A stretch of DNA of 64,000 nucleotides. Source: Azolla caroliniana (lineage: Eukaryota; Polypodiophyta). A program made the position numbers and the translations under genes. The stretch is taken from assembly GCA_043228905.1 (NCBI GenBank), contig JBHGNT010000014.1, positions 1,054,001 to 1,118,000 of the forward strand, written 5' to 3'. Below, piece after piece: positions 19,740 through 31,357 of the stretch. Numbering within the stretch: position 1 is the first letter of the stretch; each line of letters opens with the position of its first letter. The notes beneath the pieces were generated by a model. That model was given only the letters and a program-made list of their open reading frames with translations. It made no database searches and had not been told where the DNA came from.

Positions 19740-20480
19740 AGTTCCAGGTGAGGACTGTGCAAGGTCGCTCACACATCCGTTGGTGTTCGTGTCTCAGTTG
19801 AAGAAGACCACATATGATCACTCACGCCCATTGGTGTTCACATCTCTGGTGAGGACCGCACAAGGTCTCTCACACTCATTGGTGTTCCCGTTCCCGATGA
19901 GGACCACACATGGTTGCTCACGCCCGTTGGTGTTCCCATTCCTGGTGAGGACCGCACATGGTCGCTCATTTCCGTTGGAATTTGTGTCTCCGGTGAGGAC
20001 CACACATGGTCTCTCACGCCCTTGGTGTTCGTGTCTTTGGTGAGGATCACACATGGTCGCTCACGTCCGTTGGTGTTCCAATCCCCGGTGAGGACCGCAA
20101 ATGGTTGCTCACGTCCGTTGTTGTTCGTGTCTCCGGTGAGGACCGCACATGGTCGCTCACGTCCGTTGGTGTTCGTGTCTCCGGTGAGGACCGCACATGG
20201 TCGCTCACGTCCGTTGGTGTTCGTGTCTCCAGTGAGGACCACACATGGTCGCTCACGCCTGTTGGTGTTCATGTCTCCGGTGAGGACCGCACATGGTCGC
20301 TCACATCCGTTGATGTTCTTGTCTCAGGTGAGGACCGCACATGGTCACTCACGTTGGTGTTCAATCTCCGATGAGGACCGTACATGGTCGCTCATGCCTA
20401 TTGGTGTTCCAGTCTCCGATGAGGACCATACATGGTCACTCGCGTTCACCTGTGCTCCTATTTCTAGTGAGGACTGCTCA
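19740..20480 (+). repeat. Tandem ~60-bp repeats of element F
   Basis: About twelve units of GGTGAGGACCGCACATGG-TCGCTCACGCCCGTTGGTGTTC. They form the reverse complement of the repeat in element C (9945-10540). Long apparent ORFs in all frames are a by-product. Confidence 0.88.
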
Positions 20481-20701
20481 TGGTCACGTTCTTTGATTTT
20501 CTCATTCAACTCACCCCTACACCATGCTTTCAAAAAGGCAGCCGTAAAGGGGAGGATAATGGCACAGACATGACTTGTTGCTCCTATTTCTAGTGAGGAC
20601 TGCTCATCGTCACGTTCTTTGATTTTCTCTTTCAACTCACCCCTACACCATGCTTTCGAAAAGACGGTCGTAAAGGGGAGGATAATGTCACAGACATGAC
20701 A
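20446..20701 (+). repeat. 127-bp direct duplication including the PPT
   Basis: CTCCTATTTCTAGTGAGGACTG..GGGGAGGATAATG occurs at about 20446-20573 and again at 20581-20701, so the PPT and LTR start are partly duplicated. Confidence 0.75.
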
Positions 20702-21295
20702 ACAAGTCATGTCAAGATTTGAACTCTTGCCCTCTTACACATAGTCAAGTGTTGTGTTCTAACCAACACGTCCAAATATATTATCATGTTATGTATATCT
20801 TAGTAGATTATCTATTTCAAGTTCTAGGAGTTTTTAGAAAGTTCTAGAACTAGAAGGTTCTAGAGGGTTCTAGAATATTCTCCTGAATATTCTAATGCAT
20901 GTACTTCGACTCATAATATAAATACTTGTAACTTCCTTGGTCCCTTTCAAGGGATTCAACACCAGTCATTGACACATCAATCTAGTATTCTTGTTTAGCC
21001 CCATCTTCTCTCCTTAATTTACATCTCTATCTTTATGCTCTTGTATTTGTTCCTAGTGTCTTAATTTCCTCATCTCATTGATCCCAACTTCCCGAGTTTC
21101 TAGCCTCATTACATCAAGTTCCACGTTCGTAACCTTATCTTTGTCTCCTTGATCTTTATTTTTGTCTTCAAGCCCTCATGTCGCTCACAACATCTAGAGT
21201 TCCTAGCCTCGTCACATCAAGATCCAAACTCATCCGTCGCTCGTAGCCTCATCATCTGTGCTCCGTCCTAGTCCGTGCTTAATGTGTCCGTGACA
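20686..21295 (+). repeat. 3' LTR of element F (610 bp)
   Basis: TGTCACAGACATGACAAC to GTCCGTGACA. Near the start CAAGA-TTTGAAC-TCTTG (20713-20729) is an antisense T-arm shape with a 5-bp stem and 7-base loop. The A box upstream on the minus strand is only partial. Confidence 0.78.
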
Positions 21296-21615
21296 TTGGG
21301 GAGAAAAACATAAAACAAAAATGTGTGACAGGTCAAAGTGCCTTGAGAAAGGAGACGATCGGGAAAAAGGTGGAACATGCATAAAGCCTAAACAATTATG
21401 TTCAGAAGGAGAAAAAGGGGCCTTGACAACTGGTCATAGTAAATAAAAGAATGAGCGAATAATATGGTGGATTGGGTGGTGACAATGGTTCGAGTGAAGG
21501 GAATTGACATGCTCAAAAAATAAAAATAAAAATGACGTACTAATCACCGTAGCCAAAATCTCACACTCTCTCTTCTTGGCACCTACCGGAGGACGTATGG
21601 TTTGGTGGGGGTGGA

Positions 21616-22664
21616 TGTCGTGAAGATTTTCGGCAACGGTGAGAAAATTGCATGGAATGTACAAAATCGAGTGTGGTTCTTCACACACAATATGAAACAA
21701 TAATAGTGAAGATATTGTTTTATATTAGTTTTATATCTTGGTATGAAAAGATAGATGTCTTCAAGAGCTTTCGAATGCATTTTACTACATGTGAAACAGA
21801 CAACTTAGTGTCAAGTTATGTGGGTATTAAGTTTGCGAAGAAAAAGAGAAAAAAAACTACGAGATATCCCACATAGACAGGACAAATAAGGATCCCAGAT
21901 TATATAAGCAAGGCCAAATTCTATTACTTTGTGTTTATGAGTGAATTATAGAATGTTTAAGGTGACTTGAGCTAAACTAACCGGATGAATGGGTGTGGCT
22001 TAACTACTTGTAATGGTTTTAGCCAATCGAGACCGGGACCGGATGGCGATGGGCAAGATCGGATTGAACCGGTTAGCACAAACGGATCGGTCGGTTAATC
22101 ACGGTGCATGGTGTTTTGAAGATTTTTGATATAACTACAAGATCAAAAGCCTAGTAGTATTTTGTGTTTTAAAAGGTATATGAGCAAGGCTTGAACCTTA
22201 CACCTCCAAGGTAAGAAGCCATATACTTACGACTAAGCCAAGTCATTTCCTTAGAAGTTAAAGTTTTATCATTATAGTTTTACATGTAAATTCTCATACA
22301 TGAGAGCTTAGATGATGACATGGCAAGCATGCATTTCATGCATTACGTGCATGTCTTGCACCCTCACATGCACCATATGCATGGGGGCATATATAAAAGA
22401 GTGGAGGAATCAAGCAAATGAAACTAATGAAAATTTTGGGAAAAATAAGAAACTTGTAATCCAATTGTTTATGTATCTTCTCTCTTAAATCTAAAAGTTA
22501 AAAGTTCAATCTTTATCTCAATATCTCTCTTTCGTCATATCAATCTCTCTCAATCTATCTTAAATACTTTCTCGCTAAAGTTAGTGCAAACTTTGAATCC
22601 TTCCAGTCCAGGACCCCGGTGGTTCCGCATCATGATCCGCACGTAGTGACAGATCTTCACGACA
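21616..22664 (+). repeat. 3' LTR of element E (1049 bp)
   Basis: Preceded by the G-rich PPT GTTTGGTGGGGGTGGA. An extra ~106 bp around 22020-22125 (GACCGGGACCGGATGG region) is absent from the 5' copy. Confidence 0.88.
22188..22240 (-). other. tRNA-like Pol III module in the E 3' LTR
   Basis: Minus-strand A box TGGCTTAGTCG (22230-22240) and B box GGTTCAAGCC (22188-22197). Both still fit consensus despite divergence elsewhere. Confidence 0.6.
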
Positions 22665-24027
22665 ACGGGGTTTGAAGACGACTGCTCTTTGAACCGGGGG
22701 GTTCAAAGAGGACCTCTCTTCGAACAAGGGGGTTCAAAGAGAACTACACTTCGAACCAGAACGTGGTTCAACGAGTTGGGGTTCGAAGGGGAAAGGAGGC
22801 AAAAGGAAAGAGTTGTGAGGGAGAAAAAGGGGGGGTGGGGAAAGGAAAGCAAAAGAGAGAGAACCCGCCTACCATGCAAAATTATACGTAAAAGAAAGAG
22901 TTGAACCAAAATAGATTGACCACAAGCAAAAATAATCACCCGCGGTGCCCCTAAAATTAAAGGGTAACTCTGAGATTGTAAATACTAATACTTATACTGA
23001 AAAAATGTAAGATTGCGGGCGTGGATTATTGTCGACCGAGCACAATAACAGAGGTCGAGGGAGAAGACGGGTTGAGTAGTTGCTGAGCGAAGTGACATAA
23101 GATAGGGGGAGGGGTTAACAGGGTGTGGGGTGGGCCAAGATTTATATGCGGACGGTAGAGTGGGACAGGAGTCCACCGGGGGTTTCGTGAGGGTTTGGGA
23201 AATTTAGGGGTTTTTGGGAGGAATTGAGGGGGCGGGTGTGGGGGGTGTGTTGTTCGAGTGTTGCCCGAGGATCTTTGTATACCTTTAAGGACCTAGACCC
23301 GTGACATCCTTTCCAAAGGGAAAAGGGGGGCTTGTGAGGTGGTTTCATGGGGCATTTGACCTCCTAGTTGTTGAGTCCGGTCGGGGTCTATGGCCTTAAC
23401 CTGGGCGGGGTATTTAGCCGATGTGTGTAGTTGTCGGGTGTCTCGTACAGTCGTGGTATGGTCGTGGGTGGGAAGTCGGCTTCGTTTCGGGACCCAGAAG
23501 CTAGTGGCACCTTTGTGCCAACCTTGGGCGTTTGTGAGTGTTTTTCTGACTCGCCAAATAGCACGTTCTCCGCGGCGTGGTCCTTCAGCGAAAATCGCGT
23601 GGACGTTCACCCATTTGTGTGGCGGGGTTGTCCTTGTTCTGATGTTGGTGTTTCTCTTAAATTATCATCAAGAAATCTCCAAACTCCTTAAGTGAATTTG
23701 TTTTTACAAATATGCTAAAGTTGCCCATCCATGTTATTTGGAATCATCCAAAGCACATGATTTACAAATCTCTTGGAAATGAGCAAGTCATGAACTCTCA
23801 AAAATAAAAAATAACATTAAGTTCATGAAGAAATAAAATCAAGATCAAATTAGTTTTACAAAAATTAAACCTTTTTACATTAAGTGTGCGAGAGATTAAG
23901 ATGATAATAATAATAATAATACATTCATATCCTTGATTCAAGGTGGAGTGTCTACGATTAATGGCAGTGTTGCCTTGTTTGTTGTAGGTCTCCCATTATC
24001 GCCTTCATGATTCTCTACACCATGATA

Positions 24028-24360
24028 TCCCATTTGTCAAGAAAGATTGAGCATTTGATTCCCAAATTCTGTAAACATGAGAATGAGCTCTCATCCTCAT
24101 TCCATAGTTTTGAGGAGTTCTTTTTCCTCGACAAAAATAGAGTTCCTCTTTTAGTATGCAACAATGCGTTTTCTTTTAGTATTTTCTTATCCTCACATGT
24201 GCATTTATCCCATACGTTAAGAAAGATTAGCAGTTGATTCTCAAATGTTGAGAGTTTCAAATGAGCTCTCATCCTCACTATATAACTTTGACGAGTTCTT
24301 TTGCTGGATAAAAACAATGTTCCATCTTTTAGTGTGCACCATTTTTTTTTCTTTTAGTAT
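24028..24360. repeat. Degenerate direct duplication, ~155 bp unit
   Basis: Both copies contain AAGAAAGATT, GAGCTCTCATCCTCA, GAGTTCTTTT and CTTTTAGTAT in the same order. Confidence 0.75.
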
Positions 24361-27300
24361 ATGATGAATGAGAGTTGGTGATGAGAGTACATGGAGTCAC
24401 CACTTTCAAAATAAAACACGACCACTCGACTACAAACAAAGAAAATAGTATAGATGGATGAAGGAGTAAAACAAACAGAAAAGTCTAAATATTAGGACCT
24501 AGGAATTGGAATGGGATATAGATGTAAGAAGATGTAGGAATTGGAATGGGATATATGCAAGAAGATATAAAGATAACAAGAATGAGGTAATTGTCAACAG
24601 AGCAAACAATGCGATAGGGAGAGTTGAAGAACAAATGAATTCTTTGTGATACAAAAATGCTATCTATAAGCATTGAGACAACTAGAATATGGAATAAGGA
24701 TTCAAACATGATAAACGGGAAGAGATTCTAACACCAATTAACCTCAGAATTGTCAAAAAAACTGAGACTTCTTATTTAACAACTGTCAATCTTGTAGGGC
24801 TTATATGTACCTCGCTACAATTCCGATTAGAGTGAAATAAAGTTCAATAGATTGACTCACAGAGAGGAATCCAAAGACACCTTAAAATACAAGAAACCAA
24901 CTTTATATGCATCCGCTAGAGCCTTCTGAAGTTTTCAATTAATATATGTCGTTCTTTTACATAGCCTACGCAACCACTGCTTCCATAAGCCAAGTGGTCG
25001 CCTGTTTTTTTTCATGGGAGGAGCTTCATATACCTTCCTCTATTATTATCATGGCGTCTCACGTATATTTTGCTTTTTCTTTTTCGTCTTTAGGTATCCC
25101 ATCTTTATCTTCTTTTGTGCCCATCTCATAAAAAACACCAGTCTTAATTACAAATATAGCCTAAGCCATTATGCCAAGTACTTAAACCCAACACCTCCAC
25201 ACCTATTGTGTCATTATTTTAAAAACTAAAAACAATGACACAATATGCACTTAATCTTATCCTCACATGGGCATTGATACTAGCATAAGGTTTACATTTA
25301 CCACCTATTTCATTGTTTTTCCTTTGCATTGGGGCTCACCTTGCAAGGTTTAGAACTCATAACCCTTTATGCTACTTGCTAGCTCTTACCATTTGACATG
25401 TGATTTTTATTGCCTTAATTTTCATTTCACCTCTTTCCTACCTTAATCTCTTCGTCTAGAATCTTTACCTATTGTAAACCTTGGCATTTAGGAGATTTTC
25501 CCCTTTTGCACCCATCACATCATGAAAGATCATTCCGCTATCTAACCTTGTTAAGAATCTCTGAGGTTTGAGGTACAATGTTAACATCAATGAGAAAACC
25601 ATCTATTGATGCGTCAAACTTGATACAAAAGTGAGCAAGTGAGAGAGAGCTCTAAGGAAAATTTAACTTAAGAGAGAATATCTTCAAAAGACTCACAAAT
25701 GTGCATTTGGTATTTCTCTTACATTTTTTTCCATTTGCTAGTGAAACTGCCGACACATTTAAATCAAGCTTTTAGCGTTGATGCCCACCTAGGTTTGGGT
25801 AGGTTACTAATATTTACAAAACATAAGTGAAGGGTATCTTCACTAATTTTGGGAAGGGACTAATGTGATTGGATAAAAGGAATGATAGATGCATGTGCAC
25901 TATCATTATATTGACAACCAATAAATGGAGAGGCTTCTAGAAAAGCACGTCTACTCACGAGACCTAGGAAGAAGTGTAAATATGAGGCCTAACTACCCTC
26001 ATAAAACACATTACATCGAAAGGTTGAAGTGTCACAACACCAATGATGCAACCTAGGCTTTCGTTTCAACGATCATATTACCTATTCTAAGGTGTCATCA
26101 CAATATCCGTTGATATGGGACGTCAATGGTAGGATGGCTACATCTTGATCATAGTTGGATGGGAGGATCGGGTTCGTCTATCCAATCTATTCACTTTCTT
26201 TTACTTTTATTTGATTTATTGATTAGTAATGGACTCTTTTACACAAGGGGCACATGGAATGTGGTGGCCTATTGGTACTTAGCATTATCTAACCTTCAAA
26301 TTAGTCATCATGATGTCAATGAGCTATCTCAAAGCTAATATTCAAAGGTTCCTTGCGGATAAGGTTATAGAACATGAGATATTAATGCAACAAGGCCAAT
26401 AGGTATTAGGAACAAGACCCATTTTATGGTGGTGGAACCATAGACTAGTAATGTAGAATCTATTACAACACTTTCTTATTTGTTGAGTCTAACATTTGCC
26501 ATTGAAATTCTAATGAAAAAACTATTTTAAGTGAGACATTAATGCAAATAAGTTTGAAATGAGTTGTACTCATCGTGACATCTTTAAATAATTAACAAGG
26601 TGAAATAGAAGATATGGCCTAGAGTCATTCATGGTAGGACATTTAATGACATTGCAATTTAAATGTCAATGTCAACGCTGAAATAAATTAAACGACAAAG
26701 AGGGAGAGATTAAAACAAAAGAACCACATGAGGGTTATGACAAGATGAAGCAAGATGACAGATGAGGACACAAACATATATTCAGAAATGAAATGCTTAT
26801 GTGCGATACCTCCAAGGCTAATGCCTAATAGAAACAAAACCTCCCCTAAGAAATGTTTATATGTGAAATCAATAGTTGATGGAAGTCGTGACGTGGATGA
26901 TGGCAAAGGAGGAACACGCTCAATCAAAGGAAAACAAGAATAATGGGAATCACATAGGTATTTAAGCCAAAAGAATATGGAAAATAGAAATTTCCTAAGG
27001 ATTAGTATGTGAAAAGTAAGAAAACTATAAAAAAAAAAGCATGAACCATTGCACAAAAGTATAGAAGAGATTCATGCACAAGAACAAACCAATCATATAG
27101 AAGGTTGAACAATCGTATGAATCTAAAAATTGATCCACCTATCTATATTTTTAGAAAGAAAAAAATCGAAACATTATAGATCCCTATATAACAAGAAAAG
27201 AAGAATAGTGAATTCATTAGCTTTTAGTAAGAAAAGAACTATGCACATAGACTTGAAAAACACACAATATTTATTAAGGTTTTTCATATATAGATCTCAC

Positions 27301-28189
27301 ATAACCAAGGAGTCCCTTTATAATTGAATGATAAGTTGAGAGGGTTTATTCTTTGAAAACCTTTTGTTTTGTTTGAAAACAATACCTAGGTAGAGGGTGT
27401 AATCTCAATTTTCTTAGATATTCTAAAATCGTCTTGATTACATTGCGTCATATTGCAATGATAAGATACATAATGAAATAGAGGAAGGCAAGGAATCACA
27501 TTAGTATGACCGTCCTTGGCTTTTATAGAGTCATTTCTGATGTAAATAGGTTAACCCATTTGGTTTGTCGTCGACAAAACAAAAGGTGAAGTAATCACGT
27601 AATGTGTCTTGTAGAGAGCGGATGCAAACAAAGTCTTGAAACAATTTCCAAAATGCTGGCCTTTTCTCATCCCAAAGGATGGCTACTAAGAAAACATATC
27701 ATGTGCCATGTTCAATAAAATGAGACTTCAGATTGCTAAAGTCACTTACTTTTTGCATGATATTGTGATCATAAAATTCCGATTGTTCAAAAGTATAGAC
27801 TAATAGTTCTCTTTTCTGTTCTTGCAAGTGCACACAACATGTTAAAATTACATGAATCCCATGTTGTGGGTTAGGATAGTACAACACGACGAATGAGGTT
27901 TTAGACATGTTTCCACTACTAATATCCATTGTGCACAATGCGAAGACACTCATGAAACATATACATGTTATGTACAATGCCAAGTAAGCTGATAAGTTAC
28001 ATGCCCTCATAGAGGGCGAATTTTTGTTCTAAATCTTGCAGATTTCGCATTTACATGCCTTTGATTTAGTTCATTTCAACCTTGCATGTTTTCCGTTTGT
28101 GCATCTTCGGTTAACATCAAAACCTAGTTGCATGTATTTTTCTTTGCCAGATTCGCTTCTCTTTTACAGGCTATCACATTTATTGAAAT

Positions 28190-28206
28190 ACATACATGCA
28201 TATACA

Positions 28207-28258
<52 letters not shown>
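28190..28258. repeat. (CATA)n(TA)n microsatellite
   Basis: Uninterrupted ATAC/TA run just upstream of the candidate gene at 28692. Confidence 0.95.
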
Positions 28259-28691
28259 CGATTTACTTGATTTCAATCTTGGAACTTTTTTCGTTTATGT
28301 ATTGTTCACCCAACAATGTCAAGCCAAATTGCATGTCATATTTCATTCTTCGCAAGCATCAATACTTCCCCTTTCATGTCACGTCATATCACATCGATAC
28401 CCGACAACCTTCTCCACAGACAACATCATCGTGCATCCTCGCATTGGGTGTCAGACCCTCGACACAAGCAAAAAGCAAAAAGCAAAAAGCAAAAACAAAA
28501 CGCAAAAGTCAAAAGCAAAAAGCAACAAATCTTGTTCCATGTCTTGGGAGCATTGGGGAAAACAATAAGAAGCAGGGCAAATTCTGTTCATTTCATTTCT
28601 CCATGGCTGGGAAAACACAGAAAATTCCCCTGCTTCAATCCGAGAAACCCTAATCCCAAAACCTTTGATCCAGAAAACCCTGACTCCTCAA

Positions 28692-29669
28692 ATGCAGAGA
28701 TCCATGCCCCCAAAACTTTCCTTCTTTTCCACCCATTCAGACGCCAGGCTGAAGAGGGTCACCTGTGAAACCCTAAATTCAGTGGACTGGTATAGCAGAA
28801 GAACCTACAATGGAGCAGAGAGCTATCGCTATTACAGTAGTGATGAAGAGGTGGATCAATGGCAAGGAGCACCTCCAACAGAAGAAGAAAGGGAAGAAGA
28901 AGAAGACGAAGGAGGCCAAGCTACTTATGACTCTGATTCTGAGAGTGGTCAAGGTCAAGGTCAAGGCCAGAGTTTTCTCCAAGGTCAAGGACAACGCCAT
29001 GGTCAAGGACAATGTCAAGGTCAAGGTCAATGGTATGCCAATTATCATAGTTTTTGTAGAAATAGTTATTGTCACACTTACCGTCAATGGCGAGGTCAAG
29101 GTCAAGGTCAAGGTCAAGGTCAATATCGTGGTCAAGGCTATGGGCATGTCCACCACCTTGTTCGAGCCAAGATAAGAGGAGAGGACAAAAGGGAGATGAA
29201 CACTAGGCCATGGCTTCATGATGATAATGGCAATGATAGTGCTATGTCTCTCCCCTGGCACCATCACATCAGCAAGCGAATGCCTATTATGTCAAGCCGA
29301 GGTCACAAACTAGAGATGAGTTGCGCCAGGAAAGAGATGCTCGCCCGCCCGATAACTTTGTTAACACATTTTGCACCTAACACCACACAAATTAGTGGGC
29401 ATTCCTCGTCCTATGGTAGCACCCTCGTGATGCCCCCGTTTGTCACTAGAGCAACAAATGTGATGATGTCACCCCGTCGGCATCGATATGATGCCATGAT
29501 CTTTCGTGATCAGATCAAACATGGTAGATTCATGCCTGCCTCTAGCTATGATGAGCCGTGTTCGCCTCAAGTGACATGTTTTGGGAAGGTTAAAGTCAAG
29601 GAGAGATATCATAAAAAACTCGGAAAAATTGCTTGTGTTACAAGAGGCCAATTTTTTGCCCTTCCTTGA
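28692..29669 (+). CDS. Candidate host gene, Gln-Gly-repeat protein of unknown function
   Basis: Single open frame of 325 residues from the first ATG; the frame is open a little further upstream, so an earlier exon is possible. It has an acidic stretch (TEEEREEEEDEGG), then QGQGQ repeats encoded by reiterated GGTCAA at 28950-29030 and 29094-29145, then His/Met/Arg-rich sequence. The C-terminus SPQVTCFGKVKVKERY recalls the SPKVTCIGQVRVK-type motif I remember from small uncharacterised plant proteins. That resemblance is from memory and the motif is short. No TE features flank it. The upstream region has a microsatellite and an AGCAAAA-rich stretch. Function unknown; it could also be a pseudogene or part of a larger spliced gene. 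Confidence 0.5.
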   Translation: MQRSMPPKLSFFSTHSDARLKRVTCETLNSVDWYSRRTYNGAESYRYYSSDEEVDQWQGAPPTEEEREEEEDEGGQATYDSDSESGQGQGQGQSFLQGQGQRHGQGQCQGQGQWYANYHSFCRNSYCHTYRQWRGQGQGQGQGQYRGQGYGHVHHLVRAKIRGEDKREMNTRPWLHDDNGNDSAMSLPWHHHISKRMPIMSSRGHKLEMSCARKEMLARPITLLTHFAPNTTQISGHSSSYGSTLVMPPFVTRATNVMMSPRRHRYDAMIFRDQIKHGRFMPASSYDEPCSPQVTCFGKVKVKERYHKKLGKIACVTRGQFFALP

Positions 29670-30856
29670 AGGTTCTCTTGTCCTATCTTGCAAGAGTGGC
29701 ACTATTATAGCTCATCTCTGATCTCATCTTATCTTATTGCTCGAAGTATGAGAGACAATACAATAGTTAACTCTCTTAACTCGACAAATTGTGTATCATA
29801 TCGAATAAAATTAGATCGTGTTGTGCATAGGCTATATATTTTGCTGGTATGTACAAAAGTTAGTAGATGAAAGTGTATTTACTCCATAAAGTCCAACGTT
29901 TTGAGCTCAATGTTGGAAGAAGTAGCCATTACCAAATTAAGTGAGAGAAAAAAACTATATAATGGATCACATTAACTTGTGCAAAAGTGTCATCATGTAA
30001 GTGAATTATGGGGATTTAAGGACAAATTGATCTTCTACTTAACAATATATAAGAGTTTTGAATTGCCTATGTCTAACCACAGACATACAAGTCATATAAG
30101 ATCACATTACTGCTAAAGTTAGCAAAGATTACTCTTAAACATGTATAATTAGTAGATTTATATTCCATGTTAGATTGTGTTTAGTGACGGAGAAGTCTAG
30201 AGTCACATGTAACATGTGAATTCAACATCATGCATACTAGATTTAAATGAAAACAATGAGATTAATGTTTATTGAAGTTAATAGTCTCCACATATTAAAA
30301 GCATAATTGATAAATGTGAAGTACAAGCAATATTATTGGTTGGTTATGACATAAATGGTTCACTTTTGATCATCTCCTCCTTTTTGTCTATTTATTTCTC
30401 AAGGTGGCCAAGAGATCACTTTGTTCAACCATCATTAATTACGTTGGACAACTAGACATCATCAACATACATTTGTATGGGCAAATGCGCGATAAGTGGA
30501 TTGAATATTTGTGTCTCAAACATTGGTGATAAATTGGGATTTTCTTAATTTAGAAAAAATGCCCTCATACTCATCTTGAATATAATAGAGAAGGAACATG
30601 CTAACAATATTGTGCCTTTCAATTGCAATGCATACAAAGCTTTTACCTAGGGTGTGCGACTACCCAATATTCTCAACATGTAAGTTTTACTACCACAAGG
30701 AAATTGTGGCAACTTGGATATTGGTATGGGTCATAGTTTTGTCAACCAATTCTAAAGGCTAATGTTAATGGTTTTAAGGGTGTGAAATTGGTTATCATAG
30801 GTTTTTGTTGACCTCTCGGCCGGTACAAGGAGTGCGGAACAGTGAAAACATTAGTG
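29670..30856. other. AT-rich intergenic DNA, nothing recognised
   Basis: Stops in all frames, no repeats or RNA-gene signals seen. The last five bases before element G (30857-30861) are its target duplication GGTTG. Confidence 0.7.
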
Positions 30857-30861
30857 GGTTG

Positions 30862-31164
30862 TGTTGAAGACAAAGGCCGTCAATGCGGAAGATCGAGAAG
30901 CATTCGATTGGGGTTGAGTACCTGCGTATGACAGTTTTCAAGATTTTGCACAGAGATAGAGAGAGAGAGAGAGAGGAGGCACAAAAGACTCTTTCTATTT
31001 CATAGAAACAATAATACAACCAACCTTACAAAAAGGTTACTAGGTCACTTTATATAGTGACAAACTTAGGGCAACTACCATTTATGCTAATTACACAAAT
31101 GGCCCAGACTTGAGCTATACAAAGGGATAGTGTGAATACGTCCATTATACACTTGTATTCGACA
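30862..31164 (-). repeat. 3' LTR of element G (303 bp)
   Basis: Same length and, as far as read, same sequence as 35931-36233. Contains a short (GA)n run. Confidence 0.96.
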
Positions 31165-31179
31165 CTCCCCCGTAATGGG
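31165..31179 (-). other. Polypurine tract of element G
   Basis: Minus strand CCCATTACGGGGGAG abuts the 3' LTR start TGTCGAATAC. Confidence 0.8.
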
Positions 31180-31357
31180 CGTATACATGAGTTATCTAAG
31201 ATTACAGGTATAAACCTAGGTTCTCGGACATATCAGTTTTGTTCGAGTCGGCAGGGTCCGAAGGCAGAAGACCGGACTGGTCGGGTCGGAAGAGTTGAAG
31301 CCGATCATTAAGGAACTGATGTCGGTTGTCTGAAACCATCCTGCGCTGTGTCCGGCT

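Larger units (their letters stand above)
19428..21295 (+). mobile_element. Small non-autonomous LTR element F with tandem repeats
   Basis: TGTCACAGAC at 19428 and ..GTGACA at 21295 are flanked by a perfect 5-bp duplication TTGGG (19423-19427, 21296-21300). The 3' LTR is 20686-21295 with PPT AAAGGGGAGGATAA before it. The 5' LTR shares the first ~70 bp and then diverges or is deleted. There is no ORF with retroelement domains. The core is the same tandem repeat as element C. The PPT and LTR start resemble those of chromovirus H, which may supply its enzymes. Confidence 0.8.
17135..22664 (+). mobile_element. Non-autonomous Ty3-type element E with gag remnant
   Basis: LTRs 17135-18077 and 21616-22664 (TGTCGTGAAG to ACGACA/GCAACA), flanked by 4-bp ACGG (17131-17134, 22665-22668). 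PBS at 18086 is identical to that of elements A and I. Internal DNA holds the first part of a gag, a 38-bp inverted repeat, ~155-bp tandem units and a PPT, but no protease, RT or integrase. Element F is inserted at 19428. It would need a helper to move. The LTRs differ in length by about 106 bp, so it is not young. Confidence 0.85.
22669..28664. other. Mostly AT-rich intergenic DNA without a supported gene
   Basis: 22665-22765 continues the TTCAAAGAGGACC repeat block. 22980-23690 is more GC-rich, with short open frames on both strands that I cannot assign. 23700-28000 is AT-rich with stops in all frames. It contains a degenerate ~155-bp direct duplication (24028-24183 and 24208-24360, both ending CTTTTAGTAT) and a small GGAATTGGAATGGGATATA duplication near 24500-24550. 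A (CATA)n(TA)n tract lies at 28190-28258. No tRNA or rRNA gene was recognised. Confidence 0.6.

Noticed and set aside
19740-20480. Long ORFs on both strands through the repeat array
   Set aside because: They arise from repeat periodicity; six frames give similar low-complexity peptides with no domain.
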